The position numbers were made by a program, and so were the translations under genes. This document shows, piece by piece, positions 45,246 through 54,449 of a stretch of 64,000 bases of DNA. The stretch lies in the NCBI GenBank assembly GCA_905221235.1, contig CAJNCJ010000007.1, positions 37,952-101,951 on the forward strand. Reading direction: 5' to 3'. Position 1 is the stretch's first letter. Every line of letters starts with the position of its first letter. The notes beneath the pieces were generated by a model. That model was not told the DNA's origin. It ran no database searches and saw only the letters and a list, made by a program, of their open reading frames with translations. The DNA comes from a bacterium (GTDB lineage: Bacteria; Bacillota; Bacilli; Lactobacillales; Streptococcaceae).

Positions 45246-45270
45246 AAAAAAGCAAGTCGATTGACCTGCT
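45246..45270 (-). terminator. Terminator of the DUF4299-like gene
   Basis: On the minus strand AGCAGGTC and GACTTGCT form an 8-bp stem (one G-T pair) followed by TTTTT. Confidence 0.75.
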
Positions 45271-45276
45271 TCTACT

Positions 45277-46137
45277 TTACTTTTCTTGTGCTAATGCTTT
45301 AAAATCTTTGTCTAAGATGGGTTGCACTTCTAATTGATTGGCATCTAGTTGGTGGTAAAATGCTGATGGTAGTGACTCTAGGAATTTTGCATAGTTCAAG
45401 CGGGCAATGGCTTCATAGTCTTCTGGTTTAGAGCCGTCTCCTGTGATTTGAACCAAGTCAATCTCCCACTGCACTTCCTTATCCACCAATTGCTCAATAT
45501 AGGCTGCAGGAACAAATGGTTCTCTCGGTAAAACGGTCTTGACGCCTTGAGCCAGATGGTAAACACCGTGCACTTGGCCTTCTCCATCCTGATAGAAGGA
45601 AACTCTTGCAAAGTAAGCATCCGTCTCTTGAACCGCACGTATACGCGCTTCAAACTGAGCCAAGCCGTCTTCCTCTAAAAAGCTTTTCAAGTCCTCACGA
45701 CTAAAGAAAACAGGGTTAAAAATTCCTTGGCAAATCGTAAAGCGGGCTACAGTGTCTGCCAGATAGGCTTGAATACTTGCTTGGAAATAAGCTTCAAAGT
45801 CGAAACCATCTAGCCCCTCAATCTCAGTTCCTGTGTAAGCAACCAGGGCATCTAAAAATGCTTTGATAATCTGCCAGTCTGTTTTTGTAAGTAGGTCAGG
45901 AAGATCGACACGATAGGCCTTTTGACCATCAGCATAACTGACCTTAAAGAGAAATTGTGATTGCCCCACTATCGCACACTCGATATACTCGAGACGATTA
46001 AGCGGTTGACGGAGATAGACAGCATCATAGCTATGTGACTCCAAACCATCTACCAAGGACAAGATAGACTTGGCAGTCAAAATTTCCTGTTCTCCTAAAA
46101 TGCTCTGTTTATTTGGAATAAAAAATGTTTTCGTCAT
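45277..46137 (-). CDS. Streptococcal protein of unknown function (DUF4299-like)
   Basis: A 286-aa soluble protein without signal peptide or membrane helices. I associate it with the streptococcal DUF4299 family from its opening MTKTFFIPNKQSILGEQEIL and length, with moderate certainty. AAGGAG precedes the ATG. It has its own promoter with a perfect-match cre site, so expression should fall in preferred sugars. Confidence 0.65.
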   Translation of the reverse strand: MTKTFFIPNKQSILGEQEILTAKSILSLVDGLESHSYDAVYLRQPLNRLEYIECAIVGQSQFLFKVSYADGQKAYRVDLPDLLTKTDWQIIKAFLDALVAYTGTEIEGLDGFDFEAYFQASIQAYLADTVARFTICQGIFNPVFFSREDLKSFLEEDGLAQFEARIRAVQETDAYFARVSFYQDGEGQVHGVYHLAQGVKTVLPREPFVPAAYIEQLVDKEVQWEIDLVQITGDGSKPEDYEAIARLNYAKFLESLPSAFYHQLDANQLEVQPILDKDFKALAQEK

Positions 46138-46150
46138 AACTGAACTCCTT

Positions 46151-46196
46151 TTGAAATCGTTTACATATAGTATACCTTATTTTCCTGAAAGATACA
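46151..46196 (-). promoter_or_regulatory. Promoter and cre site of the DUF4299-like gene
   Basis: TTGAAATCGTTTACAT (46151-46166) fits the cre consensus WTGNAANCGNWWNCAW at every position. On the minus strand it directly follows the -10 TATACT (46173-46168), with TTGTAT 17 nt further upstream. Confidence 0.75.
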
Positions 46197-46209
46197 AAAA
46201 CAAACTTTA

Positions 46210-46312
46210 TACTCTTCGAAAATCAAATTCAAACCGCGTCAGCTTCGCCTTGCCGTACTCAAGTACAGCCTGCGGCTTGCTTCCTAGTTTGCTCTTTGAT
46301 TTTCATTGAGTA
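46210..46312. repeat. RUP-type intergenic repeat
   Basis: A 103-bp element bounded by TACTCTTCGAAAATC and TTTTCATTGAGTA, flanked by TA. Ends and internal text (CGTCAGCTTCGCCTTGCCGT, CTTGCTTCCTAGTTTGCTC) match pneumococcal RUP, a non-autonomous element thought to be mobilised by IS630-Spn1. Confidence 0.75.
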
Positions 46313-46336
46313 TTAGATTTTTAAGTAAAAAGCATA

Positions 46337-46361
46337 GAAAAACAGCCCCTGAGGACTGTTT
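46337..46361 (-). terminator. Terminator of trhO
   Basis: Minus-strand AAACAGTCCTC and AGGGGCTGTTT arms followed by a short T-run. Confidence 0.6.
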
Positions 46362-46365
46362 GATC

Positions 46366-47352
46366 TTATACTGTAGCTACTTGATCCAAGCTTTCACCGA
46401 TAGCGGTTAGGCGCTCGATCACTTCTGCTTGTGTCAATTCATTTTCTGAAACATAGCGGTTACGTGGGTGAACACGGCACTCGTGTGAGCATCCACGAAG
46501 GTACTTGTCTTCATTGTCTTCTGATGTCAAGATACGACGGTTACAGAATGGATTTCCACAGTTGACATAACGTTCACATGGTGTTCCATCAAACCAGTCT
46601 TTCCCTACGATGGTTGGGTTAACATGGTTAACATCAACGGCGATACGCTCGTCAAAAACGTACATTTTCCCATCCCAAAGCTCACCTTGGACTTCTGGGT
46701 CTTTACCGTAAGTTGCGATTCCTCCGTGCAATTGGCCAACATCTTTGTAGCCTTCACGAACCATCCAGCCTGAGAATTTCTCACAGCGAACCCCACCTGT
46801 ACAGTAAACCACGACACGCTTGTCCATGAATTTTTCTTTGTTATCACGAACCCATTGTGGCAACTCACGGAAGTTGCGAATGTCTGGGCGGATAGCCCCA
46901 CGGAAATGTCCTAGATCGTACTCGTAATCGTTACGTGTGTCAAGGACAACTGTATCTTCGTCAAGAAGAGCTTCTTTGAACTCTTTTGGAGACAGGTAAG
47001 CACCTGTTGTTTCAAGTGGGTTGATGTCGTTGTCAAAGTCGTTGTCTTCCAAACCAAGGTGGACAATTTCTTTCTTGTAGCGAACAAACATCTTCTTGAA
47101 GGCTTGTTCACTTTCTTCGTCAATCTTGAACCAGAGGTCTTCCATGCCTGGGAGGCCGTGAACGTAGTCCATGTATTTTTGAGTTGTTTCATAATCCCCT
47201 GAAACTGTTCCGTTAATTCCTTCGTCAGCGACTAGGATACGGCCTTTAAGGCCGATTGATTTACAGAAAGCCAAGTGGTCTGCAGCAAATTGCTCTGCAT
47301 TTTCAATTGGAGTGTAAAGGTAGTAAAGTAAGACACGAATATCTTTTGCCAT
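46366..47352 (-). CDS. trhO: tRNA uridine(34) hydroxylase TrhO (rhodanese-like)
   Basis: A 328-aa UPF0176/YceA protein: N-terminal ferredoxin-like domain, rhodanese domain (about 120-220) with catalytic loop [17 protein letters not shown], and Cys-rich C-terminus ([18 protein letters not shown]). It makes 5-hydroxyuridine at tRNA position 34. The start at 47352 gives the family length; an extension to 47397 is not needed. A CodY-like box lies upstream. Confidence 0.92.
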   Translation of the reverse strand: MAKDIRVLLYYLYTPIENAEQFAADHLAFCKSIGLKGRILVADEGINGTVSGDYETTQKYMDYVHGLPGMEDLWFKIDEESEQAFKKMFVRYKKEIVHLGLEDNDFDNDINPLETTGAYLSPKEFKEALLDEDTVVLDTRNDYEYDLGHFRGAIRPDIRNFRELPQWVRDNKEKFMDKRVVVYCTGGVRCEKFSGWMVREGYKDVGQLHGGIATYGKDPEVQGELWDGKMYVFDERIAVDVNHVNPTIVGKDWFDGTPCERYVNCGNPFCNRRILTSEDNEDKYLRGCSHECRVHPRNRYVSENELTQAEVIERLTAIGESLDQVATV

Positions 47353-47378
47353 AAGATTTGTTCTCTTTTCTATTATTA

Positions 47379-47393
47379 AATTTTCAGAATTTT
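47379..47393. promoter_or_regulatory. CodY-box-like site upstream of trhO
   Basis: AATTTTCAGAATTTT matches the CodY consensus at 13 of 15 positions, 27 nt before the ATG. Confidence 0.35.
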
Positions 47394-47486
47394 TCATCTA
47401 ACTATACTAGTATACCTGCTTGAGAAAACGAATGCAATTTATTTGACTGGAAATTGTAGAAGGTGGCCTGTCCCTGCACTTCATCA

Positions 47487-47786
47487 TTAGCCATAGCGAA
47501 TAGCAGATAATTCTCTCAATTTTTTGATCTGCTCGGATTGACTTTCTGATAACATCAGCTTATTGTCAATTAACATACGTGAGATGTCAACATTCATTTG
47601 GCTCAATATAAATGGGGTAGAGGTCCCATCGTCCTCTAATCGTCTTTTATAACTCACTAACAGATTTTTCAAGGGAGTCAGTTGAGGCGTATCCTTTATA
47701 TCTTCCAATAGATAATTTATGATAGTCATGGCTTCACAACGCCTTTCACTTCCTCCGGCAAACCATTTTAATGGTGTCATTCTCAT
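47487..47786 (-). CDS. Bacteriocin immunity protein (EntA_Immun-like)
   Basis: A 99-aa, all-helical, soluble protein with the pattern of the enterocin A immunity family: YLLEDIKDTPQLTPLKNLLV ... ISRMLIDNKLMLSESQSEQI. AAGGAGG precedes the ATG at 47786; a second ATG two codons on is also possible. It follows a CPBP protease gene by 50 nt on the same strand. Such pairs occur in pneumococcal blp-type immunity regions. No bacteriocin gene is adjacent, so it may serve as orphan protection. Confidence 0.75.
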   Translation of the reverse strand: MRMTPLKWFAGGSERRCEAMTIINYLLEDIKDTPQLTPLKNLLVSYKRRLEDDGTSTPFILSQMNVDISRMLIDNKLMLSESQSEQIKKLRELSAIRYG

Positions 47787-47836
47787 TTTCCTCCTTAAAT
47801 TGAAAAACTATCATTCCTAACTCTCGTACCAACATT

Positions 47837-48526
47837 TTACCCAAATATCCTGTGTAAAAAAGTCAGCAAAAATGGTAATGTCGCGAAAATATTATTAATC
47901 ACATGCACCGCATAGGAAGGATAAATGCTCTTGGTATAGCGGGTCAAACTAGCAAAGATGATGCCAGATGTTGCAAAGACGAAGATATCTAACAGACTAG
48001 GCAGGCTTGAAAAATGAGGAAGAGCAAATAAAATTGACGGAAGAAGCAAATCAAGGCCAAATCTCGAATGCTTAAAAAAGGCGTGTTGCAGTAATCCTCT
48101 ATAGATTAGCTCTTCCATAAGTGGAGTCAGAAAGAACAAAGTTATATAGATACCTAGCTCAGCAAAGTTGGTCCCACTATAACCGATCAATACAGCCCAA
48201 CCTTCAGCAGTTGACTGAACATGTTTAGCTGTCTGAACGTTAAAAGAGATCTGGAGCACTAGCACTAATACTGTCAAAATCGAATACCCAAGCCATTTTT
48301 TTCTTGGAATGTGAAAGAGATAACCATGACCTGTCTTAACCAGAATCCAAATCATGACCCCACTAAATAGCAGACTCAAGAGATTTTGAATCCAGACGAA
48401 ATTGCCAATCTGGGAAGAAAATTGCCAATAATTTTGAACAATAAGCGTCAGCTGAGAAAGACCAAATACGAAAAATAAGTAAGACAAGACTGCACTTATT
48501 TTGAATAAAAGTTGATACTTTTTCAT
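47837..48526 (-). CDS. CPBP-family intramembrane protease homologue with ComE/BlpR-like promoter
   Basis: A 229-aa membrane protein with motif 1 MEELIYRGLLQHAFF and motif 2 ILFALPHFSSLPSLLDIFVF. Related to Abi/BlpY-type immunity proteins. AAGGAG precedes the ATG. It is the first gene of an operon with the EntA-type immunity protein, and three tandem ComE/BlpR-like boxes lie upstream, which supports a role in bacteriocin immunity. Confidence 0.8.
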   Translation of the reverse strand: MKKYQLLFKISAVLSYLFFVFGLSQLTLIVQNYWQFSSQIGNFVWIQNLLSLLFSGVMIWILVKTGHGYLFHIPRKKWLGYSILTVLVLVLQISFNVQTAKHVQSTAEGWAVLIGYSGTNFAELGIYITLFFLTPLMEELIYRGLLQHAFFKHSRFGLDLLLPSILFALPHFSSLPSLLDIFVFATSGIIFASLTRYTKSIYPSYAVHVINNIFATLPFLLTFLHRIFG

Positions 48527-48559
48527 ATGAACTCTCCTTTGTAAACTCGATACATCTCT

Positions 48560-48627
48560 AATATAAACTATATTTTCCTAAATCCTTACTCCAAATCCTA
48601 AATGGTACTTGAGATTTCCTGAATGGT
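48560..48627 (-). promoter_or_regulatory. Promoter with three tandem ComE/BlpR-type boxes
   Basis: On the minus strand ACCATTCAGGA (48627-48617), ACCATTTAGGA (48606-48596) and AGGATTTAGGA (48586-48576) repeat every 20-21 bp, two helical turns, followed by a weak -10 (TATATT 48565-48560 or TATAGT 48572-48567). This is the direct-repeat pattern bound by ComE/BlpR-type LytTR response regulators. Confidence 0.65.
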
Positions 48628-48669
48628 TAAATAATGATAAGAAAGCGCGGATATCTATGCTATCGTTTC

Positions 48670-48716
48670 AAAAAATCACTGCCTCCCCCAGATAAGCCTG
48701 AGGAAAACAGTGATTC
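48670..48716 (-). terminator. Terminator of the ngt operon
   Basis: Minus-strand AATCACTG and CAGTGATT enclose a CCTC/GAGG inner stem and are followed by TTTT. Confidence 0.75.
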
Positions 48717-48758
48717 AGTTTTTAGGAATTAGGAATGAATACACGAAATCAATTGATC

Positions 48759-50240
48759 TTATGATTTTTTGTTTTTCAAGAATTCATCGTATTGTTTTTG
48801 CATTTCGTTCAATACTTTTTCGTAGGCACCTTCAGATTTCAATTTTTCCATCAATTCTGGAATAGCTTTGTCTGGGTCTACAGTACCAGTGTTGATAGCT
48901 GTATCGAATTGTTGCATTGTGTTAGAGATTGCTGAGATTTCAGATTTCACATTGTCAGTGTTAAAGATGAATCCAAGTGCTGGAGATTCTTTAGCTTCAG
49001 CCAACTGTTTCTTAGAATCTTCGATTTGTTGGTCTGTAACGTTTTCGTTGATGTAAAGGATCCAGTTGTTACCAGTGTTCCATCCACCCATGTGAGTGTT
49101 TCCTTTGTAGCCATCAAGAACTTTAACACGGTTTTCTTTACCTGCAAGTTTTTCCCAGTTCTTGCCTTCTGGACCATAAACAAGACCATTCAAGAGTTCT
49201 GGGTTAGTGTTCAAGAGGTTCAACACTTCCATTGATTTTTCTTTGTTCTTAGAGTTGTTTGAGATAACAAAGTTAGCAACTTGTGTTGTTTGGTTTTTCT
49301 TGATGAAGTTAGTGATTGGTTTGATTTGGATGTCTTTGTTTGCAACACGTGAAAGCAAGCTGTTACCGTAGTCAGCTGGTCCTACTGTTTCTTCACGAAC
49401 AAACCAAGTATCTTGTTGAAGATCAAATGAAGTATCGCTTGTTGCTACGTCTTTTGGAATGTATCCAGCTTCATAGAATTTGTGAAGAGTCTTCAAGTGT
49501 TCTTTAAAGCGAGGCACTTCGTAACGGTTTACGATCTTAGTAGTGTCGCCTTCAAGGTCGATAACAAATGGAAGTCCATTTGGAACTGGGTAGTCAAAGT
49601 TATCAGATGGGATGAAGTTCTTAGTAACCGCAAATGGCACTACATCTGGAGCTTTTTCTTTGATTTGTTTCAAGACTGGTTCAAGTGTTTCGTATGAAGT
49701 GACACCTGAAATATCGATACCGTATTTAGCAAGAAGAGTTCCGTTGAAGGCGAAGTTTTGAGATGATGCAACGTTGGCTGCAACTGGAACTGCGTAAATT
49801 TTACCGTTAATGCTGTTACCTTTGATGTAAGCTGGGTCAAGTACTTTGTAAAGCTCTGCCCCTTCTTTCTTGTACAAGTCAGTCAAGTCAGCATAGGCAC
49901 CTTTTTGAGCATTTACAACATAGTTAGATGCAAATGCGATATCGTAGTTTTCACCAGATGATGTGATAACTGACATTTTCTTATCATAGTCACCCCATCC
50001 AAGATATTGGATATCCAATTTAGCACCAACTTTTTCACCGATAATTTTGTTAGCATTTTCTAACAATTCATCCAAGTTATCTGGTTTGTCACCGATTTGG
50101 TACATTTTAATAACAGTCTTATCACCTGAAGCTGAGTCAGCAGCTTTCTTGTTACCTGAAAGGTTTCCACAAGCAGCGAGACCAGCAGCCAAAGCGACTA
50201 CACTAGCAGATGCAAAAGCATATTTTTTCCAGTTTTTCAT
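48759..50240 (-). CDS. ngtS: Oligosaccharide ABC transporter substrate-binding lipoprotein (NgtS-like)
   Basis: A 493-aa lipoprotein: signal peptide with lipobox LAAGLAACGN (Cys24), then a family-1 solute-binding domain (VIKMYQIGDKPDNLDELLEN). Size, position after two permeases and neighbouring glycosidases match pneumococcal NgtS, the N-glycan binding protein. AAAGGAG precedes the ATG at 50240; a longer frame reading into the RUP element is rejected. A shared ATPase such as MsmK must energise the system, as no ATPase gene is present. A RUP element separates it from the permeases. Confidence 0.87.
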   Translation of the reverse strand: MKNWKKYAFASASVVALAAGLAACGNLSGNKKAADSASGDKTVIKMYQIGDKPDNLDELLENANKIIGEKVGAKLDIQYLGWGDYDKKMSVITSSGENYDIAFASNYVVNAQKGAYADLTDLYKKEGAELYKVLDPAYIKGNSINGKIYAVPVAANVASSQNFAFNGTLLAKYGIDISGVTSYETLEPVLKQIKEKAPDVVPFAVTKNFIPSDNFDYPVPNGLPFVIDLEGDTTKIVNRYEVPRFKEHLKTLHKFYEAGYIPKDVATSDTSFDLQQDTWFVREETVGPADYGNSLLSRVANKDIQIKPITNFIKKNQTTQVANFVISNNSKNKEKSMEVLNLLNTNPELLNGLVYGPEGKNWEKLAGKENRVKVLDGYKGNTHMGGWNTGNNWILYINENVTDQQIEDSKKQLAEAKESPALGFIFNTDNVKSEISAISNTMQQFDTAINTGTVDPDKAIPELMEKLKSEGAYEKVLNEMQKQYDEFLKNKKS

Positions 50241-50292
50241 GACAAAAACTCCTTTTTTTATTTTTAAACTTATAAACAATGTAATGATCTTA

Positions 50293-50440
50293 TACTCAAT
50301 GAAAATCAAAGAGCAAACTAGGAAACTAACCGCAGGTTGCTCAAAACACTGTTTTGAGGTTGCAGATAGAACTGACGGAGTCAGTAACATCTATACGGCA
50401 AGGCGACGTTGACGTGGTTTGAAGAGATTTTCGAAGAGTA
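50293..50440. repeat. Long RUP-type repeat inside the ngt operon
   Basis: 148 bp bounded by TACTCAATGAAAATC and GATTTTCGAAGAGTA, inverted relative to the element at 46210. It includes internal hairpins (CTCAAAACACTGTTTTGAG). It lies between the second permease gene and ngtS. Confidence 0.75.
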
Positions 50441-50494
50441 TTAACTTCACACAAGGGAAGTTGGGAACTGAGAAATGTTCTTTCTCAACAAGCA

Positions 50495-51418
50495 CTATTC
50501 TTTCACACCACCGATGGTCAAACCTTTTACAAAGTAGCGTTGGAAGAATGGATACAGAATCGCGATTGGAAGGGTTGCGACCACAACCATGGCCATACGG
50601 CCTGTTTCTTTCGGTAGAGCAACTCCCAGTTGACCAGATAGACCGACTGCTTTTGCGATGTAGTCCATATTTTGTTGGATTTGCATGAGCAAATATTGCA
50701 ATGGATACAAGTTGTCACTCTTGATATAAAGAAGGGCGTTGAACCAGTCATTCCAGAAACCAAGAGCTGTCAAAAGCGTGATGGTTGCGATACCTGGTAG
50801 TGACAATGGCAAACAGATTTGGAAGAAGATCCGGGCTTCACTGGCACCATCGATACGAGCAGATTCTAGAATGGCTTCTGGAATGGTCTTCTTGAAGAAG
50901 GAACGCATCAAGATGATGTTAAATGGAGAGAGAAGCATTGGAACAATCAAGGCCCAAACTGTATCACCAAGTTGAAGTAAACGAGTTACCACGATATATC
51001 CTGGTACCAAACCAGCGTTGAACAACATGCTAAGAAGGGCAAAGATTGTAAAGAATCTGCGATACTTAAAGGTTGTCCGTGAGATGGCATAAGCATAGGT
51101 TGTTGTGATAAAAACGTTGGTGATAGTCCCCACCACTGTTACAAAAACTGAGATGAAGAGGGCTTGTAGGATTTTATCCTTAAACTGTGCCAAAAATTCA
51201 AAACCGTCAAATCCAAATTGGGATGGGAAGAAGCTATATCCATTTTGGAGGATACTCTTTTCATCTGTCACCGAAATCACGATAACGAATACAAAGGGTA
51301 GGATACAAGAGAGGGCGATCAAACCAGAAATAATACTGAAGAAGATATCTGCTTTCTTACTGAAGGAGTGAATGCCGACATTATCAATTTTTTCTTTTTT
51401 AATTTTCTTTTCTGCCAT
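50495..51418 (-). CDS. ngtP2: Oligosaccharide ABC transporter permease, CUT1 type (NgtP2-like)
   Basis: A 307-aa MalG-type permease with six helices and the EAA motif ESARIDGASEARIFFQICLPLSLPGI. The ATG at 51418 follows AAGGAGGAG. Its downstream end (FQRYFVKGLTIGGVKE) is typical of LplC/YtcP-type carbohydrate permeases. It pairs with the permease 13 nt upstream. Confidence 0.88.
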   Translation of the reverse strand: MAEKKIKKEKIDNVGIHSFSKKADIFFSIISGLIALSCILPFVFVIVISVTDEKSILQNGYSFFPSQFGFDGFEFLAQFKDKILQALFISVFVTVVGTITNVFITTTYAYAISRTTFKYRRFFTIFALLSMLFNAGLVPGYIVVTRLLQLGDTVWALIVPMLLSPFNIILMRSFFKKTIPEAILESARIDGASEARIFFQICLPLSLPGIATITLLTALGFWNDWFNALLYIKSDNLYPLQYLLMQIQQNMDYIAKAVGLSGQLGVALPKETGRMAMVVVATLPIAILYPFFQRYFVKGLTIGGVKE

Positions 51419-51431
51419 ATTCTCCTCCTTT

Positions 51432-52361
51432 CTAGAACAAGGCTGAGTTTGGATCAACTCGTCTTGCAAGTAAGTTTGATAAGATAACCAGAATCAAGCC
51501 GACAACTGATTGGTAGAGACCTGCCGCTGAAGCCATCCCGATATCCGCTGTCTGAGTCAAGCCATTATATACATATACGTCCAAGACGTTGGTTACGTTA
51601 TAAAGCTGACCAGCATTGTGGGGGATTTGGTAGAAGAGACCGAAGTCTGCACGGAAGATATTTCCGACTGCAAGGATGGTCAATACGGTTACCAATGGTG
51701 TCAACTGCGGAATAGTTACATTGCGAATGCGTTGCCACTTGCTAGCCCCGTCCACTGTTGCTGCTTCGTAGTAGGTTGGATCAATTCCCATGATTGTCGC
51801 ATAGTACATGACACTGCTATATCCAAAGCCTTTCCAGATACCTAGGAAAAGTAGGAGATATGGCCAGATGCCCAAGTCAGCGTAGAAATTGATTTCTTTG
51901 AGACCAAGAGTTTCCAATAAATGGTTGAACACCCCTTTATCAATGTTTAGGAAGGCATCTGTAAAGAAACTGATGATAACCCAAGACAAGAAGTAAGGGA
52001 ACAACATAGAAGTTTGGAAGATCTTAACCATTCTCTTAGAACGGAGTTCACTGAGGATGATGGCAATTCCTACAGATACAATCAAACCGATAAAGATAAA
52101 GCCAAGATTGTAGAGGACAGTATTTCGTGTGATAATAAAGGCGTCTTTTGAACTAAACAAGAATCTGAAGTTATCTAGTCCGACCCATTTACTATTCATG
52201 ATACTATCTATGAATCCATTACTGGTCATGTGATAGTCTTTGAAGGCAACCACGTTCCCAAATACTGGAATGTAGAAGAATAGAATCAACCAGAGTGCCC
52301 CTGGTAAAACCATCAAGAGAAAGATCCAGTTGTCTCTCAAGGTTTTTGAAAACTTATTCAT
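51432..52361 (-). CDS. ngtP1: Oligosaccharide ABC transporter permease, CUT1 type (NgtP1-like)
   Basis: A 309-aa LplB/YteP-type permease, six helices, EAA motif YEAATVDGASKWQRIRNVTIPQLTPL. GGAGG precedes the ATG at 52361. It is the first gene of the ngt operon, with a cre-containing promoter upstream. In pneumococcus this importer takes up N-glycan fragments released by extracellular enzymes. Confidence 0.88.
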   Translation of the reverse strand: MNKFSKTLRDNWIFLLMVLPGALWLILFFYIPVFGNVVAFKDYHMTSNGFIDSIMNSKWVGLDNFRFLFSSKDAFIITRNTVLYNLGFIFIGLIVSVGIAIILSELRSKRMVKIFQTSMLFPYFLSWVIISFFTDAFLNIDKGVFNHLLETLGLKEINFYADLGIWPYLLLFLGIWKGFGYSSVMYYATIMGIDPTYYEAATVDGASKWQRIRNVTIPQLTPLVTVLTILAVGNIFRADFGLFYQIPHNAGQLYNVTNVLDVYVYNGLTQTADIGMASAAGLYQSVVGLILVILSNLLARRVDPNSALF

Positions 52362-52413
52362 AATTTCCTCCCTTTTTATTTTGATATCCATCTAAAAATT
52401 CCTTTTTAGACTT

Positions 52414-52462
52414 TTGATAACGATTACATTATTAGTATACTCCTATTTGCAGGTTAGGTTAA
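52414..52462 (-). promoter_or_regulatory. Promoter and cre site of the ngt operon
   Basis: Minus-strand TTAACC (52462-52457) and TATACT (52439-52434) are 17 nt apart. TTGATAACGATTACAT (52414-52429) matches the cre consensus with one mismatch and lies just downstream of the -10 element. The AACCTAACCT text over the -35 is a possible site for the YesN-type activator. Confidence 0.65.
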
Positions 52463-52568
52463 ACTACTAATTATAGAAAAAACTCCACAAATTATTTTAT
52501 GTGGAGTACTTTTTTAAGAAAGGGATGTTTCACGAGAAACACTCTTCATAAGACACAATGTTCTTGTT

Positions 52569-54449
52569 TTAGGTCGTGTAGATCGTTGAAGCTGTCGCAA
52601 TAGTATGCCACTGGTTGGCTGTTGTAGCTGCGAAGTCCTTGTCTGCGTAGAAATCAGTAAATGGTAAGATTTCCACTTCTAGCTCATCGATGCGGTCAAG
52701 CTGACCTGCCAGATAAGCCTCTATACGACTTTCTGCTCGCTTGATGCGTTGCAAGAGTCCGCCCATACGGATATCAACTGTATCCAAGCCAAAGACCTTG
52801 TTTTCCTTCAACCATTGACGGCTAAAGAGGGTATGGAAGTGTTCGATTTGGCTTCTGAGTTCTGGTAATTCTTGTCTTGCGATTTCTTGCAGGCTTTCTT
52901 TATCAGCTTCTTTGTAAGCCTGACGGATGCGTCGTCCTACATCCACTTTGCTACTTAAAATCTGGTTCAACTGAGCCTGAGTTTCAAAGAGGTAAGCATA
53001 CTTTCCTGCTTTCTCTTTAATGTCAGCAAGTGTCTCAGCAGCCTGAGCGAAGTGTGGTTTGTCCTGTTCAGGTGTCATGTGTCTGTCAAGAATCGGACAG
53101 AGAATATCCTGATAAAAGACATAGCGGTTGGGATTGATGCCACTGAGATTGCCTGGTAGGTCTGGTAAAAGGTTGGCAAGGTCAATCTGCATAAATTCCT
53201 CAACTGCTAGACCTGTATTGGTCTTGAAGTGAGCAGACAAACGATCGAGGTTATTGCGGTAGCTGAGTTCTGCCCAGATTTGCAAGCTTGGTAGGATAGA
53301 AAACTGAGCGGTCTCACCACCATTGTCCCCCCAACCTGTCACAATAACTTCTTTGATATTATTGGCACGGCAGGCTTTATTGGCTTCAAGAGCGATGAGA
53401 CGGCTGAAATGGTTGTTGGGTGTGAAACCAATCCACTTCCAAGCACCACCTGCAAAGGCAAGGTCATGGCTAATCTTGTGATGGTTGCGGAAGTTGCGAT
53501 TGTATTTTTCCTCGCTATCTTGGTAATAATCCCAGTAAACCAAGGTCACACGGTCTTTGAGACGGTCTAGGTAGACTCGCGTTTCCTCTGGAATTTCCAC
53601 ATCACGGTCGTACTGACCATCCGCTGACATGAGCTTGAAGAACATATCGCTCCACATCTGACAGTGGAAACCATATTTGTCAGCAATATCCAGCACGCGC
53701 TCCAAGTGTTGGCACATGAGGAGACTACGGTCTACTACACCATTCAAAATCAAGTAACGTCCTAAACCAACCAAGTGGGCTTCGTCCATTCCGATATTGA
53801 CCTTGCGAGTCTTCAATTTAGACAGGGTGGCAAACATGCCATCAATCAGGTCATAAACCTTTTCTTCGCCAATGAGGAGAATATCCTCTACATCACGGAG
53901 CTCCTGCACTTCTTTGACACCCCATTTGACGAAGGCTGACAAATGGGCCAAGGTCTGGATGCAGGGCACAAAGGTCATATCAAACTGCTGGGCATAGGCT
54001 TCGATTTCCTGCAACTCCTCAGCCGAGTAGGCACCACGGAAATAGCCAAAATAAGGTTGCCCCTCAATCTGGTAGGTGTCTTCCATGTAGAGCTCAAAGG
54101 TTGAGTAGCCCATGAGCGCCAAGACCTCAATCATCTGCTTGGCAGAGGCTACATTCAAAACTGCATTGCGCGAACAGTCTGCCATGTAGGCTAAATCTTC
54201 ATAAGCCGCCTGTTCTTCAATCGCTACTTTGTCACCTTCTACTAGAGCCGTTGCCAACATGGACAAGGCGCGATAGAGTTGGTGAGGTTTGTCATAAGTT
54301 AGTTGATATTGTCCACTTTTACCCTTGATAGAGATAGACGCTTGGTCAGACTGAGCGACTGCCACTTCCACATCTGGTAAAGAGATATGTTTTGTCAGCA
54401 AGTCGATTGCCTGAGTTTGTTTGGGACTAAGTCCTGTAAATCTTACCAT
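52569..54449 (-). CDS. GH20 beta-hexosaminidase, intracellular (GH20C-like)
   Basis: A 626-aa glycoside hydrolase without signal peptide. The N-terminal alpha/beta GH20b-type domain (about 1-80) precedes the catalytic barrel, where D222-E223 in [15 protein letters not shown] are the catalytic pair of substrate-assisted GH20 enzymes. It removes terminal GlcNAc/GalNAc from imported glycans. It overlaps the ROK gene by 7 nt; AGGAGG precedes the ATG. Corresponds to pneumococcal GH20C. Confidence 0.87.
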   Translation of the reverse strand: MVRFTGLSPKQTQAIDLLTKHISLPDVEVAVAQSDQASISIKGKSGQYQLTYDKPHQLYRALSMLATALVEGDKVAIEEQAAYEDLAYMADCSRNAVLNVASAKQMIEVLALMGYSTFELYMEDTYQIEGQPYFGYFRGAYSAEELQEIEAYAQQFDMTFVPCIQTLAHLSAFVKWGVKEVQELRDVEDILLIGEEKVYDLIDGMFATLSKLKTRKVNIGMDEAHLVGLGRYLILNGVVDRSLLMCQHLERVLDIADKYGFHCQMWSDMFFKLMSADGQYDRDVEIPEETRVYLDRLKDRVTLVYWDYYQDSEEKYNRNFRNHHKISHDLAFAGGAWKWIGFTPNNHFSRLIALEANKACRANNIKEVIVTGWGDNGGETAQFSILPSLQIWAELSYRNNLDRLSAHFKTNTGLAVEEFMQIDLANLLPDLPGNLSGINPNRYVFYQDILCPILDRHMTPEQDKPHFAQAAETLADIKEKAGKYAYLFETQAQLNQILSSKVDVGRRIRQAYKEADKESLQEIARQELPELRSQIEHFHTLFSRQWLKENKVFGLDTVDIRMGGLLQRIKRAESRIEAYLAGQLDRIDELEVEILPFTDFYADKDFAATTANQWHTIATASTIYTT

